Shown here piece after piece: positions 1-9,700 of a DNA stretch of 64,000 bases. Source of the DNA: Ectocarpus siliculosus. Its lineage: Eukaryota; Sar; Phaeophyceae; Ectocarpales; Ectocarpaceae. The position numbers and the translations under genes are program-made. The notes beneath the pieces are model-generated. The model ran no database searches and was not told the origin of the DNA. It worked only from the letters and a program-made list of their open reading frames with translations. The stretch is taken from assembly GCA_000310025.1 (NCBI GenBank), contig FN648615.1:41297-105296 (forward strand), given 5' to 3'. Numbering within the stretch: position 1 is the first letter of the stretch; every line of letters starts with the position of its first letter.

Positions 1-1277
1 CAGCGGTGTTTACAGCAGCCGAAGCCGCTGACACAGGGTTCTGTGTGGAAGTAGTGTGGGCGGGGAAAGGGGCAGACGACACTGTACGCAGGGTCGAAAC
101 GGTGCGAAGAGGCGGAGCTGCAGGAATAATAGCATCGCCAGCAGTCGAAACTGTGGGCAGGGGCGGAGCTAATGGAATGGGCAAAAGTACACGTGCAGCA
201 GTCGAAACCGCAGAGACAGGTGCACCAGTAGTGGGAACATGATGGGCATGTGGGGGGGCAGACGTCACAGCAGTACGCAGCGTCGAAACGGTACGCAAAG
301 GTGGGGCAGCTAAGGCAGCAGCACCGCGAACAGTCGAAACTGTGGGTAGCGGCGGAGCTAAAGGGATGGAGGCAAACACACCTACAGCAGTCGAGACCGC
401 AGGGACAGGCACATTAGCAGTCGAAACTGCACGTGTAGTCGAAACTACTGAAGCTAAAGCATCGGAGGCAAACGAAATGGCCTGTGAGGGCGAAACCACG
501 GGATCAGATGCAGTAGAATCAGCCGAAAGAGCTGGGGTAGACGAGGCTACTGTGGGGAGTGTACCAGAGGCAATCGAAATCGCCCGTGTAGTCGAAACTA
601 CTGGAACAGTGGTTGGTGATGCGGCGGAATCTGCAAGCGGTGATGTCACTGAAGCAGATGCACGACGGTCACGAAGCCGTTGAGCGCGAGCCGCTGCTTG
701 TACACGATCGCTACGAGAAGAAAAAGGGGGAATCGCCGGCACTGTATAGTCGAACTGCAACGTGCTGCGAGAAGCCGAGCGACTGGACAAGCGTGGTACT
801 ACAGGGCCAGCAACATGGTCGAAACCGATGTCGGTCCCAAGAGCAGGGTGCTCAACGGTGGATGGGGCGAGAGGAAAATTCGAGTCGACATGTGGTTCAC
901 GCGGGAATTCAGAAAGCTCATCACCAGCAGCCGTCGAGACGGACTGCTGTTGTACACCCAAAGACACAGAGGCAGGAACCGAAGTTCCAGGTGTGGGTGC
1001 TGGCGGTTTGAGGACAGCACCCACGGGGTTAGCGTCGACCGAAGCCGACGAGGCGAACCTCTCCCGAATGCGTTGAGCGCGAAGCTCTGACAAACGAGCG
1101 GCATCGGCAACAGGGTCAGCGGCACGAGCACCGTCCGAAGACAGCAGCAGCTGTGTGGCCTGACGGCCAGCTGCCGGAGGTCGCTACGCGAGGCGATGGC
1201 ACTGGCGAACGCGAACGTTCCGAATGCTCAGGACTCGCCGAAGCAGAGTCCGATGAGCCGACGCTAGATTGAGACAT
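1..1277 (-). pseudogene. gag 5' fragment, frameshifted
   Basis: The ATG at 1277 corresponds to the gag ATG at 18249 of the full copy (MSQSSVGSSDS...). Near 1177 eight bases present in the full copy (about 18141-18148) are missing, which throws the frame after the motif RVATSG. The low-complexity Ser/Ala/Thr/Val reading frame downstream is otherwise well preserved up to the window edge. It is a broken structural-protein gene. Confidence 0.8.
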
Positions 1278-1412
1278 ACCGATAAGCGAGGCAAAGCTAA
1301 ACTGTGGTTGGGACGAAAGCGCAAAAAACTGCAGCAGCAGCCTAAAGCACCAAACCGCGCCAAAACACAACCAAGCCAGACAACACCGTACGAATAAGCC
1401 GACAACGCCAAG

Positions 1413-1568
1413 TGTAGTGGTATGCACGCGTGATGAAGTCTGGTTGACCCGTGAAGAAGAACTCACTTGTTGTTACTCTTGTAGAACAGCAGCAGCAGTA
1501 GCTCTCCGCGCCTTCTAGAAGGAACCAAGCTCTTCTATGTTCCGTCTACACATCTGAATCCTATAACA
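1413..1568 (-). repeat. LTR of copy 1 with 112-bp deletion
   Basis: Both ends match the 268-bp LTRs at 4479 and 18385 (minus-strand ends TGTTATAGG and CCACTACA). The stretch equivalent to 4570-4681 is missing. It was lost between two CT dinucleotides, which suggests a microhomology deletion. The missing part includes the TATA-like box, so this LTR should lack a core promoter. One further substitution is visible near the outer end. Confidence 0.9.
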
Positions 1569-2905
1569 ACAGTCGTGGAACGATCCTTCCGTATAACGCA
1601 GGTACTCACCAATGCAAGACAAAGAGGTAAAATAGAGGGAATCCACGTGTTGTTGAAATGACGTGAAAAATTGGCATTTCAGGAAGTTTTGACGTGAAGA
1701 GGTTGCGCCGCTTTTTGGGGGGCAAACTCTGACGGCGAAATTTTTGTGAGGAAGCGTCAAAATTAAATTTCACCCAAACTTAAACCGACGCGAAAAGATT
1801 GACGCTTCAAACATCGCCAGACTGTGGCTCACACACGCTTGCTCTGCTGCGGTCTGCTGTGCGCGGTCAGCAGCGAACACATTGGCCATGCCTATACTGA
1901 TTGCTCCTAGCGGTCCTGCACCCACGCGTCTCGGCAGTTCTCACGGCGGCCAAGTGGCCAGACGCGCGTGTTCGGCGCGCGCGTTCGGTAGATGCGCCGT
2001 CGCGATTGCGCACGGGCTTTCAGCACCAAAAAGGGGCATAGGCAGGGGAGTGATTGGGGGAGTCTCGCCCTCGAAGGGAGCACATGGAGAGGAGTAAGGG
2101 AGGGTACACGGACTTTGCCAGTCAGTAGGTGCATTTCGCCCGCCCCCTCACGGGGTTCGGTGCTCTGCTGCCGCAGTGACATCGGTATATACACAGCAGT
2201 GCAGCGAGCAGCTGCCTTACTCATCAGCAACGAACGGCAGTTTGACGCCTGGGAAGTCGCAGTTTGACGCCTGGGAAAAGTCGCCGCGGCAAAGGAGGGA
2301 AGGTCGGCGGGATGAGGCGAAGGGGTACACCTAGTCTCCTGGGAGCCTGGGGGTGTGAGTCTTCGCTTCGGAATGTCGACCCTGGGTGGCAGCCCGAACC
2401 AACCTTGAACTCTACCTCCACCATTTTTTGTTTTTCACCTCTCACGTGTCAACGGGCACACGCGGTGCGAATTTTTTCCCGTCAAAACCCTCAACCGTCA
2501 CTTTATGTTGGCGTCAATCCTCAAAGGTCAAAATTCCGCGTCAATCCATAGTGGATACCCTATAATACCCATCGTGAAAGTCAAAGCGCAGGTCATAACT
2601 GCATACGACTCATGCGCGGAGAAGTTTCCACGGAGACTTATCAACAAGCAAGGAGTTTGAAGGCCGGCTGAGAAGGTTTGAAGCCACAATCACTTCAGCG
2701 ACGATGGCAAGCGCAACGTCAAAACTTCACAGGAAGAAAAGTGGATACAAGAAAAGTGCACAAAAAAAAAGAAAAGGCCGGATGCCGACCTGTGGCTCTC
2801 TCGGAATGAAGGGATGCCCACCATTTCCAACAGGTAATCCACAAGTAAGTACGGACATATGAAGTTGCTGGTTAGAGAGAGAACGGAACGGCTTTTCATG
2901 TGAAG
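1569..2905 (+). repeat. Dispersed repeat R2, copy 1 (interrupted)
   Basis: About 1574-1634 and 2564-2905 match the second copy at 29803-30185. Shared blocks include TCGTGGAACGATCCTTCC, a long stretch around 2580-2680, and a CAACAACAAC tail. In the second copy the two parts are contiguous (GGTAAAATACCCATCG), so 1635-2563 is an insertion here. No coding capacity was recognised. Confidence 0.8.
1635..2563. mobile_element. Non-autonomous TIR element inserted in R2
   Basis: About 930 bp interrupt R2 relative to the uninterrupted copy at 29.86 kb. The ends are imperfect inverted repeats: GAGGGAATCCAC at the left, and (T)AGGGTATCCAC as the reverse complement of the right. Both subterminal regions are rich in TGACG/CGTCA motifs. 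AATA stands on both sides, so the target duplication is AATA or a shorter TA-type one, and the exact ends are uncertain by about 3 bp. No transposase is visible inside. The superfamily is not assigned. Confidence 0.6.
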
Positions 2906-4332
2906 ACAACAACAACAACCACAACAACAACAATGATGAAGGTCGACCCGTCCTGCGTCGTTCGGTGTAAAATGATAAATGCGAAAGGTGGACTGCGTGA
3001 AGATCCAGCGGTCTTTTTCGGCAGTCGCAAAGAAATATGCAACCACATGTCGCAAAAAAAAAAAAGTTGAGCGGGACTCTACTAATAAATAGAACACCGC
3101 CTTCTCTGTTGTTGCAGGCAGGTTTGCTTCCACAACCCGGGAACCTAACCCACTCTTGTACTTCGGCCTACAAGACTCCAATCGAGGCAAGCACCGGTAG
3201 GAGAGTGCGTGGAAGATGCCGTGACAGCACAACTCCACTCTCCTACGACATCTATGTACAGTAGTACTGCTGTCGTTGTAGCACCATGTGGAAGATCTGC
3301 GAGGGGTCCTCCTGCGCGGTAACGACAACATGGCGAGAGCTCTACGTGTACCTGTCGTCGACACATGTGGCAGCCGCGCGACACACGAACGGATGTTTGC
3401 ATCGCACTGTACTATGGTTCGCCGTGGCAGGAAGTATCCCATCCAGTTAAGTCGTTGCGGTAGTACGCGGACGTCGTTCGGCGTCTAGTCCATACTGCTG
3501 TTGCAAAAACACGGCAGTAATAGAGCTATGCATGAAAGTTTTTGCTCTGGTTCACTTTTGCCTCCACAACCCGAGAATCCCACTGCTGTATCTCGACCTA
3601 CAAGACTCCAATCAACAAACCAGCACTGGCAGATGTACGTGGAAGATGCTGTGACAGCACAACTGAGTCGACACTCGTACGACTTCCATGTACAGTCGGC
3701 GTCTGGTCCATACTGCTGTAGAAATACAAAAATCGAGCCATCTTTTTTTTTTGTTCCCATACTAATAACAAGAAATGTATCACGTCACGACGACCATCCT
3801 GTGAGTATATATATAACATGATAACATGATATATGTGGGTTTCCAGCGTGCGAACAGTATCAGGTAGTGACCGTGGCATCGTGATGCCTCAACAATCCGG
3901 TGGGGATGAGGCGAGATGAGACAGACAACAGTAGTCGAGAACATCTCCTCCCCGGTATGACAGGTATGACAGGTATGACAGACCTGAACAGAAAAAAGAA
4001 AAGAAATAAAACGAGCCGGAATTGCTTCGGTTTGTACCGCCTTTACTTTCTGCATGTACGCTGGGAACGCTACTGCTGCTATGTGTGCTTCCCTGTATCT
4101 CTGCTGACACCGGCACGACAAACATTGCTAGACTGCGCTGCTGGGAACTACACACATGGGGCTGCTCTCTGCCGCTGCTGTGCGTACGTATGTATTGTAT
4201 GTAGTTCATTCAGCAGTCAGACATGGCCACAGCAGAACGAACGACGAATGATTGGGCGGCGTTTTTTCTGGATTTTTCTTTGTTAACGCCCCGCATACCG
4301 CATGCATCATGCATGATGTGTGATGTGTATGC
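2906..4332. repeat. Non-coding repeat zone with diverged direct duplication
   Basis: Two diverged copies of a block of about 150 bp lie near 3126-3275 and 3560-3710. Both contain a cctacaagactccaatc core and a gtggaagatgc-gtgacagcacaac core. A short ggtatgaca triplication lies at 3953-3978. No gene was recognised here on either strand. Confidence 0.5.
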
Positions 4333-4478
4333 CATACTAGGGTTAAGGATTGGCCCCCCGCCCCCCAATGGGGCTGGGGGACAACATCCAGGACGGATGG
4401 TGGTGAGTGTCCGGGAGGAAGGAAAGAAGAAGAAGAAGGGGAGAAGATTTGTTGGGGCGGGAAGAAGGGACGGTGTTG
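4333..4478 (+). repeat. Dispersed repeat R1, left half (split by retrotransposon)
   Basis: Starts TACTAGGGTTAAGG and continues with a hairpin, TTGGCCCCC pairing with GGGGG(A/C)CAA. It runs to ACGGTGTTG, where the retrotransposon begins. The intact copy is 29376-29600, and a diverged one is 27998-28140. The right half resumes at 18653. Confidence 0.85.
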
Positions 4479-4746
4479 TGTAGTGGTATGCACGCGTGAT
4501 GAAGTCTGGTTGACCCGTGAAGAAGAACTCACTTGTTGTTACTCTTGTAGAACAGCAGCAGCAGTAGCTGTTGCCTTGGGTATCGGTAGGAATGACACCA
4601 AGGGGCACAGGATCCTCTGCACAAGCAGGGGCTACTAGATCATGTCCCCTACTTTTTATCCTTCCGCGGAGAGTTACATCTCTCCGCGCCTTCTAGAAGG
4701 AACCAAGCTCTTCTATGTTCCGTCTACATATCTGAATCCTATAACA
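4479..4746 (-). repeat. 3' LTR
   Basis: 268 bp, read on the minus strand as TGTTATAGG...CCACTACA. It matches 18385-18652 with no difference seen by eye. It contains a GATAAAAAGT TATA-like box and a CGCGGAGAGA/TCTCCGCG hairpin. Confidence 0.95.
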
Positions 4747-5320
4747 CTAGCCCACCCTGGAGGTTCTCATACGCAGATACTGTAAAACCTCGAGTCTTGA
4801 CAAGCAATTGTCGAGTCTCTAAATGAAAGTATCGAGGATGTGGAGCTCCAAAACAGCACAATTCACCCTCCCACACCTCTCACTCGATGAGTCGCAAGAC
4901 CATCGTTTGACTTCTAAAACGACAAAAAGACACACAGACAGGAAGGAACTGACGGGGCTAAGAAAAGCCTACGACGACCGGAAGAAGATCGGAACCAAAG
5001 AAAGGAAGACACAAAAAAAGGAAGAAAAACAGAAAAGAAAAACAGAAAAGAAAAACAAAGGTCGTCAAAACGACAAAAAGAAAGGGTCACTGCAGGAACC
5101 ACAACAAGACCGGTATCGTAAGAAAACGACAAGATACGCCATTCACGCAGTCGCCACGGCAGTGTAGAAGGGGCATCAATGGGCGCGAAACACCTACAGG
5201 TCGTGACCAAACGCTAAAGGCACAAAATAAAGCGAGGAGAAAGCGAAAACCAACCAAGGCTAAAAAGCAACCCAAACAACGCTGAAAACAACAGAAAGCC
5301 AAGACAACTAGCACGTCGTC
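4747..5320 (-). other. 3' non-coding region of the retrotransposon
   Basis: Lies between the Pol stop at 5321 and the 3' LTR. On the minus strand the bases next to the LTR read AGGGTGGGCTAG, a weak candidate polypurine tract. The plus strand is A-rich around 4980-5090 (AAGAAAAACAG repeats). No reading frame here looks coding. Confidence 0.5.
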
Positions 5321-6772
5321 TTAATGGGGGCGCGCCACGTTATCAGGCAACGAATCAGCCCCGGGGTCACCACGCGACATGTCGACGTTGCGAAGGATCC
5401 CCTTAAAAAGGGCACTGCCGCTGTGAACTTGAAGGCACCAGGATCCGGAGACGGCGGTTTCAGCGGTGGAGTAGCGAACATCAGGAAGGGCGAGCTTGAC
5501 AGGGCCAGGATCGTCCAAGAAGCGGACGACGTAGAAGTCGGACGGTAGAGGCGGTCCAGTAATCTTGCCCAACCACCAGAATCCATCGCGAGCTTTGTAC
5601 CAGAAGAAGGCGCCGGCAGGTAGCGGAGTATTGGCGAAGCGACGGTCCCAAGTTGAACGAGAGACGAGCGAATAACCCGAAGGCAAAGCTCGCTCCCCTT
5701 TAGCGCGCGCCATCTCGCGGGTGGCCGCACCAATACGCATCGCCCGATAGCGACGATTCGTTTGGCGATGTTGATCAGGCGAACCCGTCCAGTACCGGAG
5801 AATGTGGGGCTTGGAATGCTGGAGGTCCATCTCACGTTCCCAAGAAGGACGAAGAAGACCTTTCCAATGCGTTTGGTATAAAACAGCGATGGTGCCACCA
5901 CGGCCACGAACAGACTGATGGCCACTAATGCGGTCAACCTCGAGACGTTCGACCGGAGTCGACACGTCATCTTCCGTAACATGGTAGGGAGGAGATTTAT
6001 TCGCATAGGAGTTTAGCACATACGGTGTAAGGCCGGCAGGCAGGAACCGAGGCAAGTCTTCAGTGTCATGCGGATTAGCGCAAGGCTTGCAACGCGCAAC
6101 TGACACACGGTTTTTCGAGTCCGGACCCGGCAGATCCGATGGAAGATCCAAATACAGTAACTTGGAAGCCAGAGGACAACCGTCGGGAGCGTCAGGACAC
6201 GGACCCACGGCCAAGATCTTGAACGGACCAGTCCACAGGAAAGACAACTTAGCCTTGAGGACCTTGTCATCCGTGCCTGAACGAACACCTTGGCGAATGG
6301 TAGATTCGGTGTTGTACACCCAAACCCATCCACCGACGGTGTATGAGGGGACCTTGCGCAAAGCATCCGATAGGGCGGAGTTACGCCGCTCAATCCTCGA
6401 AACGGACAGGTTGTGCTGTTCGCGAACTAAATCGTAAGAACGACGTTGGCGATCAGCAGCCAGATCGCAATACTCAAGTTGATCGCGATGCAAGCTTTGG
6501 TGGCCTCGAGCATATGGATGCTCAAAAACCGTCATCGGCATGCGTGGCAGTCGGTTCATATGCACCTCGTTGGGCGCCAAACCAGTAGCGGCACTAACCG
6601 AATTGTTGTAGGCAAACTCAACGTGCGGCAAATGAATGTCCCAATCATCTTGCCTCTCATTGACGACCATAGCCAACATCTGAGCCATAGTGTGATTGAC
6701 GCGCTCCACACCCCCATTGCCGTTGGGATGGTAAGAGCTGGTAGCCACTTTGCGTATAGCCAGACGGGGCGT
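5321..6772 (-). CDS. pol: Pol C-terminal part: integrase end, GPF module, chromodomain, Tudor-like module
   Basis: This frame continues the integrase after a +1 shift near 6773. It begins in the catalytic core just before YHPNGNGGVERVNHTM, which contains the third catalytic acidic residue (E). A GPY/F-type motif follows (LWTGPFKILAVG). Next comes a chromodomain with a VERLEVDRI start, YQTHWKGL core and HILRYW end. A further aromatic module (WYKARDGFWWLGKI, FYVVRFLDDPGPV) resembles Tudor/agenet folds. In chromoviruses the chromodomain steers integration to marked chromatin; an added Tudor-like reader is my inference. The protein ends at TAA 5321-5323. Confidence 0.85.
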   Translation of the reverse strand, partial: TPRLAIRKVATSSYHPNGNGGVERVNHTMAQMLAMVVNERQDDWDIHLPHVEFAYNNSVSAATGLAPNEVHMNRLPRMPMTVFEHPYARGHQSLHRDQLEYCDLAADRQRRSYDLVREQHNLSVSRIERRNSALSDALRKVPSYTVGGWVWVYNTESTIRQGVRSGTDDKVLKAKLSFLWTGPFKILAVGPCPDAPDGCPLASKLLYLDLPSDLPGPDSKNRVSVARCKPCANPHDTEDLPRFLPAGLTPYVLNSYANKSPPYHVTEDDVSTPVERLEVDRISGHQSVRGRGGTIAVLYQTHWKGLLRPSWEREMDLQHSKPHILRYWTGSPDQHRQTNRRYRAMRIGAATREMARAKGERALPSGYSLVSRSTWDRRFANTPLPAGAFFWYKARDGFWWLGKITGPPLPSDFYVVRFLDDPGPVKLALPDVRYSTAETAVSGSWCLQVHSGSALFKGILRNVDMSRGDPGADSLPDNVARPH

Positions 6773-9700
6773 ATACAGCCTGCGACAGTTTGGAACAAAA
6801 CTGAGAGCCATTATCAGACAAGAGACTCAAAGGGCAACCCCATAAAGGGATATACCGATTGACAAGTACGTCAGCGGTGCCTTCGGCGGTGAATTCTGCA
6901 GCCGTAACCGCGTACATGTCAGCACGGCGGCTGAAACGGTCAGTGAAAAGCAGAATATATGTGTTTCCGCGCGGTGTCAACGGGAGGGGACCGAAATAAT
7001 CGACGCTCACCGATACACCAGGGCCCGAAGGCAGCGGAAGGCACAAAGTAGGCCATCGAGGCGTTTGACGAGATGACTTGCGAGCTTGGCATCGCAAACA
7101 ATGCCGTACCCACCACTTCGTGCAAACACTCATGCCAACCCACCAATAAAAACGTTCCAGCATGCTAAGCGTGCGAGCGGCACCGAGGTGGCAGGATGCA
7201 TCAGCGTGACAGGCTTGCATGATCCACGGACGCATGAGCATGGGAACATAAATCCGAATGGGTTCGTCGTTGAGAAGGCGAGCAGCACGCCCGCCAGGAC
7301 GTGTGGTCGTAGACGACGGGGGCGCTGTTTGCTTGCGAACAAGCAAGACCAAACCATCATCGTCAACATGTAACCGGCCTTTGTTAGACAGATCACGGAT
7401 CTCCGACAGAGAAGGTCGACGAGCGGACGGAAGATGATCCAGGAAATCCGAAGGGAGAGCCGAAGGCCGACCCAAAAGGATGAAACGAATAGCTGCATCA
7501 CAAACAGGTTCGTTACGTTGCTCGCGAGCCCAATCAGCATGCGAGAAACGTTCGACAGACGCCCGGAAGGCTAAATCTGCCGAGGAATGTAAAGCCGCCT
7601 CGATAGAAGAGGGAGCCGATTCCTGAGGCTCCGGCTGCAATCCACCCGAAGGCAGAGTAGCAGCGGAAACCGAAGACGAAGGCGTACAAGTGGTCGAAAC
7701 CAAACGCGTCGAAGATTCCGAAGAATCGGGAGCAGCAGAAGACTGCTGGGCAGGAGCAACCGAAGTTGCAGGATGCGTCGAAGACGCAAGACCCGTTCCA
7801 CGAGCCAGAGGCGTAGGAAGGTCCGAGATCGAAGCGTCAGAACCAGGAGTCGAAACCAACCTGGTCAAAACGGGGGGCGCCGTCGATGCTGATTGTGCAG
7901 GCCGGGAACGTCGAAACGATCTGGGCGAAGCGGAAATCCGAGTAGGAGCAGGCGTGTCCTCGGAGAAGCCGTAATCCACGGGCGGGAGGGGCGTGCCTGC
8001 CACAACCGCCGTGCGACGGCGAGTTCGCGTGGAAATTAGTTGAGTAGGGTCGAGAGGCCGTCGTGATGCTGCAGTCGGCGAGACGGCCGGCGAAGACTCG
8101 GGCTCGAGAGCCAAAATGTCCTCCACCGAAGAATGTAAGGAGCCAGACCAATCGAGGGTCCTGTCACTCAGGCGTCGTAGCGAAGGAGACAACCCGCGGG
8201 AGTTGATGGACGGCCAGGGTGCGATGTTCCAGATGCCAGGCGGAGACGAAAGGCCTGACGGCGAGAGACGTGGACCATGCCGACGGAAGTCGACAAAATC
8301 ATCTGTAGAGGGGGCCAGCCCACCCAAGACCGAAGTCGGGGAAGCGGGGACGAGCCCACCCAAGCCAACACCCACGGCGCGATGGCCAGAAGGCGTAAGG
8401 CCACAAGAACGGATGAAGAATACGCTCTCCTCGTCGTCGTCCGGTGTCAAGCGACTGCGACCAGATCGGTCACATTCCGCCGCATCGATCGGAAGGCGAG
8501 AGAGGAAATCAGCGTTGCCATTTGCTGAACCCTTGCGGTACTCGAGAGTGTAATTGTAGGCGGTAAGAAATTCAAGCCAACGCTGAACGCGGGCATTGTT
8601 CTCCCCCACCTTGGCAAAATGCTCAAGAGATTTGTGGTCGGTAAAAATGCGAAATTTCGTGCCCCACAAATAACCGCGGAGTCGTTTGATGCACCATACG
8701 ATGCTACCCGCCTCGAGGTCGAGGGGAGTCCAATGACGTTCGGAGTCCAAAGTAGCTCGGCTGATGAAAACGATGGGCCGGATGGAGCCATCCGGCTGTT
8801 CTTGTTCGAGAGTCCCGCCGAACCCATCGCGACTAGCATCACAGTAGAGGCGAAAAGGTCGCGAGCCGTCCGTAACGGCATCCCAGTCTGGATAAACCAA
8901 GACAGGAGGGTTGGCCAACTCAGACAACAGGACGCGAACAGCTTGCTCCATGGCAGGGGTGAAGGCAAACGTCGCCTGCTTCTTGAGAAGAGTGGTCAGA
9001 GGTCGAATTCGCGTGGCCATGTTGGGAAGGAACTTGCGGTAGTAGCTGAGGCCGCCGAGAAGAGAGCGAAGTTGTTTAACATCCTTTGGCATGGGCATTT
9101 GGGTGAGGGCCGCAACCTTGGCCCCGTTAGGCCGAACACCGTCCGGGGAGATGGTGTGGCCGAGGAAATCCGCTTCGGTAGCGCCAATGGTGGCCTTCGG
9201 TGGGGTGAGTTTCAAGTTGTGTGTGCGCAAGCGTTCAAACAGAGCGCGCATGGTATCAACATGAGAAGCAGGGTTGTCGTCGAAAACGATCAAATCATCC
9301 AAGTACGATGCAACACCGTGGAGATTTTTGATGACTTCGTTGACCACCTTGCAAAACCACCCAGGGGCAGCAGAACTGCCTTGAGGCATCTTCAACCACT
9401 CAAAAAGCCCGGAAGACGTCACGAATGCCGTCAAAGGGATTGTATCACGGTGAACCGTGATTTGGTGGAATGAAGACTTCATGTCGAAAAGGGAATAAAT
9501 TCGCCCTTTCAACAACTTGTCCAAAGTATCATCAACTCGAGGAATCGGAAGCTGGCTCAAAGCACAGAGCTTGTTGAGCTTGCGATAGTTGACAGTGATG
9601 CGAACACCACCAGATTTCTTCGGTATGACTACCAAAGGACTCGAGTAGGGCGAGGTCGAATGTTGGATCAGACCAGCCGCAAGATATTGATCGAGGATCG

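Larger units (their letters stand above)
1..1568 (-). mobile_element. Ty3/gypsy retrotransposon copy 1, cut by window edge
   Basis: This is the 5' end of a minus-strand LTR retrotransposon of the same family as the full element at 4479-18652. Positions 1-1412 match 16967-18384 of that element almost base for base, and 1413-1568 is its 5' LTR. The rest would lie beyond position 1. The LTR carries a 112-bp internal deletion and gag an 8-nt deletion, so this copy is probably dead. The sequence right of the LTR belongs to dispersed repeat R2. Confidence 0.9.
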
